64,000 nt of DNA, from the NCBI GenBank assembly GCA_015075305.1, contig JABTUS010000001.1, positions 930,001 to 994,000 on the forward strand, written 5' to 3'. A model generated the notes under the pieces. It worked only from the letters and a program-made list of their open reading frames with translations. It was not told the origin of the DNA and searched no databases. The stretch is from Opitutaceae bacterium (lineage in GTDB: Bacteria; Verrucomicrobiota; Verrucomicrobiia; Opitutales; Opitutaceae). The translations under genes and the position numbers were made by a program. Within the stretch, counting starts at the first letter, position 1; the number at the start of each line of letters is the position of its first letter. Positions 53,450 to 61,688 of this stretch are shown one piece after another.

Positions 53450-54172
53450 ATGAGCCAAATCGTACCATTGTTCAAACGCGAGTTTCTCGGCTACTTCCGC
53501 TCGCCCGTCGCCTACGTGTTTCTGTCGATCTTCCTGATCGCAAGCGTGGGTCTGGCGTTCTTCATCGGCGAATTCTTCAAGGCCAACGTCGCCAGCCTGA
53601 ACAGCTTTTTCAACCTTCATCCCTGGCTGTTTCTTTTCCTGATCCCCGCAGCCGGCATGCGTCTGTGGTCCGAGGAAAAGCGAACCGGCACGATCGAGCT
53701 GCTGTTCACGCTTCCGGTGACGACCCTCCAGGCGGTCCTGGCCAAATTTCTCGCGGCGTGGGCGTTCCTGGCGGTCGCGATTCTTCTTTCATTTCCGATG
53801 ATCATCACGGTTGCCTACCTGGGTGACCCCGACTGGGGGATCATCATCACCAGTTACTTCGGCAGCATCCTGATGGCCGGCGCCTACCTCGGTGTCTGCG
53901 CCGTGACTTCCGCGATGACAAAGAACCAGGTGATCAGTTTCGTGATCAGCGTCGTGGTGTGCCTGGTCATTCTCCTGCTGGGCTACAGCGTCTTCAGTGA
54001 AACGCTGACCTCGATCCTTCCCATCTGGCTCACCGATCTCATCGCGAACTTCAGCTTCTCCACTCATTTCGAGCCCTTCACCAAGGGCATCGTCGATCCC
54101 AAGGATCTCGTCTATTTCCTGTCCCTGATCGGATTCACGTTGTTCGTCAACGTGCTTGTTCTCGAACGCTGA
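53450..54172 (+). CDS. ABC transporter permease, GldF-like
   Basis: A 240-residue membrane protein with six predicted helices and the typical start LFKREFLGYFRSPVAYVFLS followed by SIFLIASVGLAFFIGEFF, then PWLFLFLIPAAGMRLWSEEK and RTGTIELLFTLPVT. It partners the preceding ATPase. Next gene begins 36 bases after. Substrate unknown. Confidence 0.85.
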   Translation: MSQIVPLFKREFLGYFRSPVAYVFLSIFLIASVGLAFFIGEFFKANVASLNSFFNLHPWLFLFLIPAAGMRLWSEEKRTGTIELLFTLPVTTLQAVLAKFLAAWAFLAVAILLSFPMIITVAYLGDPDWGIIITSYFGSILMAGAYLGVCAVTSAMTKNQVISFVISVVVCLVILLLGYSVFSETLTSILPIWLTDLIANFSFSTHFEPFTKGIVDPKDLVYFLSLIGFTLFVNVLVLER

Positions 54173-54208
54173 ACCACCGGTCCCTGTTTTCGCACGCACG
54201 ACGCCACC

Positions 54209-56086
54209 ATGAAACCCGGCCTGAAAACTCTTTCCGTCGCCCTGCTCGTTCTGGGCCTCATCCTCGTCAACTACCTCGCCTCGCGCCTGCCGCTGAGGGC
54301 CGACGCCACAGCCGAGCACATCTACACGCTCTCGGACGGCACGAAATCCCTGCTCTCGAAAATCGAGGAACCCATCGTCCTCGACTACTACTTCTCCCGC
54401 TCCGCGAACGGTCTTCCGATCCAGTACAAGAACTACGCCGAGCGCATACGCGAGATGCTCAGGCAGTACGTGCGGGCATCCGGCGGAAAAATCACCCTCA
54501 ATGTCGTGGATCCGCGCCCGGACACGCAGGAGGAGGAGCGCGCCGGCGCAGCCGGCCTGCAGCCCCAGCGGCTCCCAACCGGCGAAACCTTCTACTTCGG
54601 CCTCGTTGCAATCCAGGCCGACCAGCAGAAGGAGATCCCATCATTCACTCCGCAGCGTGAGTCGTTTCTCGAATACGACATCTCGGAGCTCCTCTACAGC
54701 GTCCAGACAATCGCAAAGAAAAAGCTCGGCCTCATCACCAGCCTGCCCCTCCAGGCGCCTCCCATGAACCCGATGATGATGCAGCAACGGCAGCGGCCGA
54801 CCGGCCAGCTTGTCGCCGACGAGTGGGCGAAGACTTTCGAAATCGTCCCGGTGGAGGCGACAGCCACGTCCCTTCCCGACGGCCTCGACGTTCTCGCCGT
54901 CATCCATCCCCAGAATCTCACTCCCAAGCTGGAGTTCGCCATCGACCAGTTCCTGCTCGCGGGAAAACCCGTGTTCGTCGCGGTCGACCCCGCATCCCAG
55001 TACTTCAGGCGAATGGGAGGCCAGAACGCTATGTTCGGAGGCCCCCAGCCCAATGTATCCAGCGACCTGCCCATGCTGAAGGCCTGGGGGGTGAACTACA
55101 ATCCGCAGAACGTCGTCGGCGACCTCGACAACGCCACCTCGGTTCAAACCGGCCCCGGCGGCGTCGTGCGCTACCCCATCTGGCTTTCCTTGACGGAGGG
55201 CTCGTTCAGCAAACAGGCAACGATGGTGGGCCAGTTGAAGTCGCTCCTCTTCGTCGAAAGCGGAAGCCTCAGCGTGACCGCGTCGGGCCGCACGGTGACG
55301 CCCTTGATTGAAACCTCCGCAAACTCGGGCGACCTTCCCGCCATGACCCTTCAGTTCGCACAGCCGGATGAGGTTGCGCGTCAGATCACGCCATCCGGGA
55401 AGAAAACCCTGGCGGTCCTCATCACCGGAAAATTCACCACCGCATTTCCCGACGGCGCTCCCAAAGCGGAGCCGCCAGCGGATGCAAACGCAAAGGAACC
55501 GAAGCCACCCGAACCCGCCGCGGCTCCCGCCCTCAAGGATTCCACATCAAGCTCCACTCTCTTCGTCATCGCCGACACCGACTGGCTCTTCGACGACTAC
55601 AGCGTCGAGCGCTTCAATTTCCTCGGCACCCAGGCCGCACGTCCGCTCAATGACAACCTTGCATTTGCAAGCAACAGCCTTGAGTTCCTCGGCGGATCAA
55701 AGGATCTGATCTCCCTGCGCGGAAAGGGAAGCTCCGTGCGGCCCTTCACCGTCGTGCGCAATTTGGAGATCGAGGCGCAGAAACGCTATCAGGATCAATT
55801 GTCCGCCCTCGAGAGCCGTCTCTCGGATGTGCAAAAGAAACTGAGCGACCTCCAGGGCAAGAGCACCGAAGGCAATCGTCTCATCGCAACGCCGGAGGTC
55901 CAGAAGGCCATCGAGGACTTCCAGACGCAGCAGGCGACCATGCGTGGAGAGCGCCGCGAAATCCGAAAGGCGCTCCGCGAGGACATTGAATTCCTGGAGA
56001 ACAGCCTGCTCGCCATCAACCTCACCGCACCGGTCATTCTCGTCATCCTGTTCGGATTCTGGTTCCAGCGGCGCCGTCACGTGTAG
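54209..56086 (+). CDS. GldG-like transport-associated protein
   Basis: A 625-residue protein: N-terminal helix (LSVALLVLGLILVNYLASR), a large extracytoplasmic region starting TAEHIYTLSDGTKSLLSKIE and YFSRSANGLPIQYKNYAERI, an Ala/Pro-rich linker near residue 425, a coiled coil (about 515-600, DQLSALESRLSDVQKKL) and a C-terminal helix (LTAPVILVILFGFWFQRRR). The ABC-2 accessory / GldG pattern is clear. It likely works with the upstream ATPase and permease. Confidence 0.82.
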   Translation: MKPGLKTLSVALLVLGLILVNYLASRLPLRADATAEHIYTLSDGTKSLLSKIEEPIVLDYYFSRSANGLPIQYKNYAERIREMLRQYVRASGGKITLNVVDPRPDTQEEERAGAAGLQPQRLPTGETFYFGLVAIQADQQKEIPSFTPQRESFLEYDISELLYSVQTIAKKKLGLITSLPLQAPPMNPMMMQQRQRPTGQLVADEWAKTFEIVPVEATATSLPDGLDVLAVIHPQNLTPKLEFAIDQFLLAGKPVFVAVDPASQYFRRMGGQNAMFGGPQPNVSSDLPMLKAWGVNYNPQNVVGDLDNATSVQTGPGGVVRYPIWLSLTEGSFSKQATMVGQLKSLLFVESGSLSVTASGRTVTPLIETSANSGDLPAMTLQFAQPDEVARQITPSGKKTLAVLITGKFTTAFPDGAPKAEPPADANAKEPKPPEPAAAPALKDSTSSSTLFVIADTDWLFDDYSVERFNFLGTQAARPLNDNLAFASNSLEFLGGSKDLISLRGKGSSVRPFTVVRNLEIEAQKRYQDQLSALESRLSDVQKKLSDLQGKSTEGNRLIATPEVQKAIEDFQTQQATMRGERREIRKALREDIEFLENSLLAINLTAPVILVILFGFWFQRRRHV

Positions 56087-56135
56087 CCGCCCAGGACCAC
56101 TCATCCATCCATCGCCCCTCCCACTCGCTGAAGGC

Positions 56136-57344
56136 ATGAAACTGAAAACTCTCGTCGTCGTCGTCGTCATCCTTGCCGCGGTTTCCGTTGGCGTGCATTT
56201 CCTCACCCGTCCTGCGAAGCATCCTCCCACCGATGCGCGTGTCGGCCAGCTGCTCGTCGCGCGAAATGTGATCGAGCAGGCCCGCACGATCGGTCTGACG
56301 GAGAATGGAAAGGCCGTGACACTGACGAAGGCGGCGGACGGCAACTGGCAAGTCACCAACTACTACGACTTCCCCGCCGACTTCACCAAACTCTCTCGGC
56401 TCATCGGCGACCTGACCACAGCAAAGCTTGATCGACTGGTGACACAGAATCCCGAGCGCATAGGCGCCCTTGAGTTCAAAGACACCGGCATCACGATTTC
56501 CGACGGCGCAAACCAGGAGCCTTGGTCACTGACCATCGGCAAGTACGCGGAAGGCGGCGGACGCTTTGTTCGATTCGGCAAGGAGAACAAAGCCTTCCTC
56601 ACCCGGTTGAACGCGTACCTCGACGTGGAGCCGAAAAACTGGGCTGACGCGAGTCTGCTCTCACTGAAACCCGAGGATATCTCCTCGGTGGAAATTTCCT
56701 TCCCCAACGGCGACAACCTGACTGCAAAACGCACCAGGAAGGAGGATTCATTTGCATCGACCGAGGCGCCCAAGGGCAAGCGCCTGAAGAACGAAAGCAT
56801 CACATCGCTCATCTCCAGTGCCGGCAGCATTCGTTTTTCCGATACAAGCGACCTCACAGATCCCAACGCCGTCGCCGCCAGGGAACACTCCCGGAATATC
56901 CGGTTCACGACATTTGACGGAAAGACGATCGATGTGGCCCTGGGCCGCAAGCCCGAGCAAAAAATCGTCAAGGCACCCGAAGCCAAAAAGGACGGTTCCA
57001 CCGGCCCTGCAGCCCTCGGATCGGTCGCAGATCTTGCCAAGACCGACGACAAATCCAAGAGCAGCGCCAGCGCTGATGCGGGACACAAGGCCGACGAAAA
57101 GGGAGGCCCGGCAAAGGCCGCTGAAACCACGGAAACCATCCCCGCCGGTCCGGTTTTCGTGGTCGTCAAGAGTTCCGATTCGGCTGCCCCCGTAAACGCC
57201 CTGATGAAGAAGCGTGCATTTCAGGTGTACGAATCGGCATTCACAAGTCTCCCTGCAAGCGAGCCCGATATGTTCGAGGACGCTCCCGCTCCCACGCCGG
57301 CGCCTGTCACACCAACCTCAAGCTCCAAGCCTTCCACTCCTTGA
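56136..57344 (+). CDS. DUF4340 domain protein of the Gld-like operon
   Basis: A 402-residue protein starting at ATG 56136. An N-terminal helix (TLVVVVVILAAVSVGVHFL) anchors a periplasmic region with the DUF4340 pattern (GKAVTLTKAADGNWQVTNYY, LVTQNPERIGALEFKD, NWADASLLSLKPEDISSVEI). The C-terminal third is Lys/Ala/Pro-rich and ends in Pro/Ser/Thr. DUF4340 genes commonly follow GldG-like genes; function unknown. A hairpin with stem CGCCGG/CCGGCG lies just after the stop, without a T-tract. Confidence 0.8.
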   Translation: MKLKTLVVVVVILAAVSVGVHFLTRPAKHPPTDARVGQLLVARNVIEQARTIGLTENGKAVTLTKAADGNWQVTNYYDFPADFTKLSRLIGDLTTAKLDRLVTQNPERIGALEFKDTGITISDGANQEPWSLTIGKYAEGGGRFVRFGKENKAFLTRLNAYLDVEPKNWADASLLSLKPEDISSVEISFPNGDNLTAKRTRKEDSFASTEAPKGKRLKNESITSLISSAGSIRFSDTSDLTDPNAVAAREHSRNIRFTTFDGKTIDVALGRKPEQKIVKAPEAKKDGSTGPAALGSVADLAKTDDKSKSSASADAGHKADEKGGPAKAAETTETIPAGPVFVVVKSSDSAAPVNALMKKRAFQVYESAFTSLPASEPDMFEDAPAPTPAPVTPTSSSKPSTP

Positions 57345-57528
57345 AGCAGCGCCGGCCTTGCAATCCGGCGTCGACCAGCCAGTTCAACAGCAATCGCCTT
57401 TCCTAGCCAATGGAAGGGCAAGTCCGGGTATGTAAATCCCCTCGATGGCTCCAAGCTCTGTGACGGGCTCAAGCGTCGCGTTTTGAACTCACGCCATTCG
57501 TCTGCCGATTCGGCGAATCCAGAATGGC

Positions 57529-57565
57529 TTTACATCATATCAACACATACGCATATGTTGATATG
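57529..57565 (+). promoter_or_regulatory. Perfect inverted repeat overlapping the metF promoter region
   Basis: CATATCAACA (57536-57545) and TGTTGATATG (57556-57565) are perfect inverted repeats around a 10-base spacer; the palindrome ends two bases before the metF ATG. TTTACA at 57529-57534 is a plausible -35 with CATATG at 57552 as a weak -10, so a bound protein would block transcription or translation start. ArsR-type regulators of methionine/SAH cycle genes bind comparable ATAT-flanked palindromes, but no regulator gene is nearby. Confidence 0.65.
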
Positions 57566-57567
57566 AA

Positions 57568-58446
57568 ATGATTCCTGATCATCCGATCTCAGCCTTGTTC
57601 GCCCAAAAGCGGCCGCTGCGCTCTTTGGAATTTTTCCCGCCCAAGGACGAATCAGGGATCGAGTCGCTTCGACAGTCTGCATCCGCACTCAAGCGGATTT
57701 CACCCGATTTCGTTTCTGTCACCTACGGGGCAGGCGGAAGCACGCGCGATCGGACCAGTCAGGTCAGCGCCATTTTGAAAAATGACCTCGGCTTCACGGT
57801 CATGCCCCACCTCACCTGCGTCGGACATTCCCGCACCGAGCTTGCCGCGCTGGCGGATCGCATCCACGCGGATGGCTTCCGAAACATCATGGCACTCCGC
57901 GGCGATCCCCCCAGAGGCACCGCCAGTTTTCCTGTCGCATCCGACGGCCTGCGTTACGCCAGCGAGCTGGTTGTCCTGCTCAAGAACCGCCATCCTGATT
58001 TCTGCCTCGGCGTCGCCGGTTATCCCGAAAAGCACCCCGAAGCGGCATCCCTTGATTCGGACCTCGACGCGCTGAAACGAAAGGTCGACGCCGGAGCCTC
58101 CTTCATCACAACCCAGTTGTTCTTCGACAACGCGATCTACTTCGACTTCGTCGCACGCTGCCACCGACGGGGAATATCGGTCCCGGTTGTCCCCGGCGTC
58201 ATGCCTGTGCTCTCCCTCAAGCAGATCCAGCGTTTCACCGCCTTGTGCGGCGCAACCTTGCCGCAACGGTTGCTGCGTCGCCTCGAAGCCACAGACGACA
58301 ACCCCGACGTCGCCGAAATGATCGGACTCGACTGGGCGTTGGACCAGATCCGAGACCTGCTCGGGCAGGGTGCCCCGGGCTACCACTTGTACATCATGAA
58401 CCGCACGCGCGGTGCCCTGGCTTTGGCCGCCGGTTTGGCTGCGTAG
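57568..58446 (+). CDS. metF: Methylenetetrahydrofolate reductase
   Basis: A 292-residue TIM-barrel flavoenzyme: SLEFFPPKDESGIESLRQSA, FVSVTYGAGGSTRDRTSQV, PHLTCVGHSRTELAALADRI, NIMALRGDPPRG, and GASFITTQLFFDNAIYFDFV. It reduces methylene-THF to methyl-THF for methionine synthesis. ATG 57568 is the only start compatible with the conserved N-terminus; it leaves almost no 5' leader after the operator-like palindrome. No ribosome site precedes it. Confidence 0.93.
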   Translation: MIPDHPISALFAQKRPLRSLEFFPPKDESGIESLRQSASALKRISPDFVSVTYGAGGSTRDRTSQVSAILKNDLGFTVMPHLTCVGHSRTELAALADRIHADGFRNIMALRGDPPRGTASFPVASDGLRYASELVVLLKNRHPDFCLGVAGYPEKHPEAASLDSDLDALKRKVDAGASFITTQLFFDNAIYFDFVARCHRRGISVPVVPGVMPVLSLKQIQRFTALCGATLPQRLLRRLEATDDNPDVAEMIGLDWALDQIRDLLGQGAPGYHLYIMNRTRGALALAAGLAA

Positions 58447-58535
58447 ACTCGGCGGGAGATCAACAGCGTACATGTTCTTCCCATGGTCGCTGATTCGCGC
58501 GACCAATTGTCAGCCGGCTGGCACCCACGATTGCG

Positions 58536-58547
58536 CATGATATCATG
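58536..58547. promoter_or_regulatory. Perfect 12-bp palindrome upstream of the PilM-PEGA-TonB gene
   Basis: CATGATATCATG is a perfect palindrome 73 bases before the start codon at 58620, in the 173-base gap after metF. The half-site CATGATA also occurs in the inverted repeat upstream of leuA (48170-48191). A dimeric regulator is possible; chance is also possible for a site this short. Confidence 0.3.
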
Positions 58548-58619
58548 GTATCGCTATATTCTTGCGCTTCAACTTAACCGCAAATCAGCCGATGGAAGGA
58601 GTCTAAACCCTTTTCAAAG

Positions 58620-61409
58620 GTGCCCAACTCCCTAGGAAATGCCCTCTTCATTGAGATTTCAGAGCTGACTGTTCAGCTCGTACGGGCTCGCGGTCATACG
58701 ATCGAGCTCTACCGCGAATGCCTGCGCGATCAACGCGATGACATCCTGCAGGCATTGAAGGAGGGATCTCCCAAAGGAGAGTTTTCCTCGAGTCCCGTTC
58801 TTGCAGCCATCAGTCCATCCCGAAGCTTCTCGTATCTCGCCTCTGAAGATGAATGCAGGCAGCTTCAAACCCCGGGCGAAATTGTCCGACACATCGAGAT
58901 GCCGTGCGAGCGTCTCGTCGGTCCAATCGCCCTCGCTGCGTGCAATGCAGATGACGGTAGATCGATCAACGCATCGGCGCGCTCCCGCTGGCTGCTTGTC
59001 GGCTCGGGACAGGAGGTACTGGCGGCTTCGCAGGCCTATCTTTCTGACCTGGGGCTGAAGGAAACCATCATATCACCTGCCGTCACCAATCACCTCGGAG
59101 CTCTTCAAACCGCCTGCCAACTCTCCGGCGCACCCAGTTCAGTTCTGGTTTGGGATCTGGGCAGGCAATCCTCCACTTTCCATCTCGTCAATCGCAAGGG
59201 TGTGCTCGCGGTTCGAGGCTGTTCCGTCGGATTGGACCATGTCGCCGACGCCATTCAAGCGGAGCTCTCTCTCGCCTCACGGGGTGCAGCGGCAAAACTC
59301 TTTCTCAATTCGTTCTTCGATTTCGCCGACACCGGCCCCAAGGTCGTGAAACGTCTGCTTCCTGAGGTTAAAGCGGCGGTCAAGGCCGTCGGAGGAGATC
59401 CATCGTCCATTTTCTGCCTCGGCCTTCCCTCAGACAACATCTGGTTTGCTCACGACGTTGGCATCCTCCTCGGTCTCACCCCATGGCACCCAGCGATCAC
59501 CTCCCTCGCACAGGAGTTGGGCGTGGATTTTGTCGGCAACTCATTGGTCAACCGGCTCGGTTTCAATGCTGCGGGATTGCTGCACATGGTGGGGAGCCGG
59601 GCTGGGGGCTCCGATTGCTGGCACCCCGCATGGCAGATGATCGAAATTGAAGCCAAATCCAAAGTCCACTCCGGGCAAACCGCTCCTGCTTCGTCAGCCA
59701 GGGAAGCGGAGGCCTTGGTGACGCCCGGGGTCGGAGCCGGGGTGCCTGAGTCCGCACACAGCTTTGCGGCGAGGACTCACACGCAATCTGAATCAAGGCC
59801 GGCGGCAACCTCCGTGCTCGCTCAGGCGACCGCGCGGGCAAAGGCTCTTACAAGCCCGACGCCTCCCGCTGAAAACATCGCAGTCAGACAGGCGCCAACA
59901 CAAAAAAGTCCGACGGCGAGGGCGCTGGCGGCATCCGTCCTGACTCAGACGGAAACAAAGGCACTGCTTTCGGACAGGACCACCAAGCACGTTGAAACCC
60001 ATCCGCTGGCGAAACCAGAAGAGCAGTCCGCAACAAGCCTCCAGCATGCGACCAATGAGGTTGCAACTTCATCACCGCCGCCCGCTGCTGTCCCGAAGGT
60101 TTCTCCGTCCGCGGAAGCTTCAAAATCCGACACTCCCGGCGACGCAACGAAGGAGAAGGGAGGGAAACGCCCAATCGCGCTGTTTGTGGCAATCACGGCT
60201 GTTCTCGCCGTCGGAGTGGCCGGCTGGTTCACTTTCGATGCACACAGACAGCAAGAAATCGCCCAGACTCTCCGAGTCGAGGCCGAGAAGCGGGCTGCTG
60301 ACGCCCTCGCCAAGGCCAGGCAGGAGGAGGAAGCTGCGCGTTTGGAAACGGAGCGCCTTCGCAAGGAAGCCGAGATTGAACGCGAGAAAGCCGTCGCCGC
60401 CGTCAGACTGCGCACCGAACAAGAGATCCTCGAACGAGTCGAAGCTGAGCGTCGCGAAAACGCACCAGGCATTCTCGTTGTTCGCACGGATCCAACCGGC
60501 GCCCATGTTTCAATTGACGGTGCGCTTCCGCAGGCGACTCCTCTGACTACCAACAGCCTTTCCATCGGAACACACAGCCTGGCCATCAGTCTGCCCGGCT
60601 ATGACACGACCACACGCACAGTCGAAATCAAGCGCGACCATACGACGGATCTCGGCCTGATTGAACTCATGCGCCAAGTCGGCCGGCTTGAAATCCTCAG
60701 TGAACCCGCCGGGCTGACGTTTGAGTTGCGCCAATCGACGGAGCAGCCGGAATCCAAACCCATCCAGACCGGTGTCACCCCGGCCACGCTCAACGATCTT
60801 GTTGTAGGCGACTATGTGGTCACACTCCTGCGCACAGGATGGAAACCGGTGACCGCAACTGCAAAAATCTCCTCCTTGAGCACGACTCAGGTGGTGCCTC
60901 TCTTTGCAACCTCACGCCTGACGGTGAGTTCAACTCCCGCGGGTGCGATTGTCATGAGGGACGGCGAAGTCATGGGCACCACGCCGCTCCAATTGCCCGA
61001 ACTTGAGCCGGGGGAGTACACCTTCGATCTATCGCTGGCGGAACATGACTCCGCGACCATCACCACCCGAATTAAGGCCGGTTCCGACTCGGAGGTCACC
61101 GCCAGTCTGCTTCCCTTTGATCGCATACTGAAGACTTCCGAAATTGCAAAAGCCCCTGTCGCCATCAAGACAGTCGCTCCGGACTATGAATCACGGGGAC
61201 GCGACGTTCCGGAGGAAGCGGTGATCTCCTGTGTGATTGATCGCGACGGTGTGCCTCGTTCGCTGAACGTGGAAAAGACATCCTCCGTGAACTTTGGAAA
61301 CGCCTGTCTGGTCGCCCTCGCAAAGTGGCGTTTCAAGCCGGCAACCACCAACAGCGGCCGCACTGCCAATGTGAGGGTTTCCGTACCATTCAACGCAGGC
61401 TCACGCTGA
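58620..61409 (+). CDS. Chimeric membrane protein: PilM-like domain, coiled coil, PEGA repeats, TonB C-terminus
   Basis: A 929-residue protein. Residues 1-345 resemble a PilM-type actin-like domain (LFIEISELTVQLVRARG, then VLVWDLGRQSSTFHLVNRKG and GCSVGLDHVADAI). A Pro/Ala/Thr-rich linker leads to a membrane helix (about 517-538, IALFVAITAVLAVGVAGWF) and a charged coiled coil (540-615). Three PEGA-like repeats follow (VVRTDPTGAHVSIDG near 617, LEILSEPAGLTFELR near 688, LTVSSTPAGAIVMRDGE near 764), then a TonB C-terminal domain from about 850 (VISCVIDRDGVPRSLNVEK, ALAKWRFKPA). Topology would put PilM inside and the rest in the periplasm. The start is GTG 58620; GGAAGGAG lies rather far upstream. 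Confidence 0.82.
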   Translation: MPNSLGNALFIEISELTVQLVRARGHTIELYRECLRDQRDDILQALKEGSPKGEFSSSPVLAAISPSRSFSYLASEDECRQLQTPGEIVRHIEMPCERLVGPIALAACNADDGRSINASARSRWLLVGSGQEVLAASQAYLSDLGLKETIISPAVTNHLGALQTACQLSGAPSSVLVWDLGRQSSTFHLVNRKGVLAVRGCSVGLDHVADAIQAELSLASRGAAAKLFLNSFFDFADTGPKVVKRLLPEVKAAVKAVGGDPSSIFCLGLPSDNIWFAHDVGILLGLTPWHPAITSLAQELGVDFVGNSLVNRLGFNAAGLLHMVGSRAGGSDCWHPAWQMIEIEAKSKVHSGQTAPASSAREAEALVTPGVGAGVPESAHSFAARTHTQSESRPAATSVLAQATARAKALTSPTPPAENIAVRQAPTQKSPTARALAASVLTQTETKALLSDRTTKHVETHPLAKPEEQSATSLQHATNEVATSSPPPAAVPKVSPSAEASKSDTPGDATKEKGGKRPIALFVAITAVLAVGVAGWFTFDAHRQQEIAQTLRVEAEKRAADALAKARQEEEAARLETERLRKEAEIEREKAVAAVRLRTEQEILERVEAERRENAPGILVVRTDPTGAHVSIDGALPQATPLTTNSLSIGTHSLAISLPGYDTTTRTVEIKRDHTTDLGLIELMRQVGRLEILSEPAGLTFELRQSTEQPESKPIQTGVTPATLNDLVVGDYVVTLLRTGWKPVTATAKISSLSTTQVVPLFATSRLTVSSTPAGAIVMRDGEVMGTTPLQLPELEPGEYTFDLSLAEHDSATITTRIKAGSDSEVTASLLPFDRILKTSEIAKAPVAIKTVAPDYESRGRDVPEEAVISCVIDRDGVPRSLNVEKTSSVNFGNACLVALAKWRFKPATTNSGRTANVRVSVPFNAGSR

Positions 61410-61688
61410 CATTCCAGTGTCACGGGGCCGACAACCTCCGGGAACTCATCCCCGCACGGCACGCTCCGCTCCGTCGTGACCGGTTCGACCGCTCGATGTC
61501 GTGATTTCGATTCTCACACCCTGAAATCTCCCGCCATGCTCCAACCGCGCTACCTCCGGCGCCGCACCGCGATGCGCGTCCCCTGGGCATGACAAAGCAT
61601 GCCCCTCCAACGGAACTTCAACCAATATTGGAGGGGCACGCTCCGTCGTGACCGGCTTGTTCTCCGGCGCGCCCGTCCCAACCGGATT
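61410..61688. repeat. Intergenic hairpin and repeated motif, possibly REP-like
   Basis: GCCCCTCCAA (61601-61610) and TTGGAGGGGC (61628-61637) form a perfect 10-bp hairpin. It is followed by GCACGCTCCGTCGTGACCGG (61636-61655). A related string, GGCACGCTCCG with a CTCCG duplication and TCGTGACCGG, occurs at about 61458-61482. This suggests a dispersed extragenic element with a stem and a conserved flank. Whether it recurs in the genome cannot be seen here. No gene is supported in these 279 bases. Confidence 0.5.

Noticed and set aside
57345-57567. SAM or other riboswitch before metF
   Set aside because: No aptamer consensus visible and there is almost no leader after the likely promoter; a DNA palindrome explains the region better.
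57700-58506. A 268-codon frame antisense to metF
   Set aside because: Opposite a certain metF gene; no motif.
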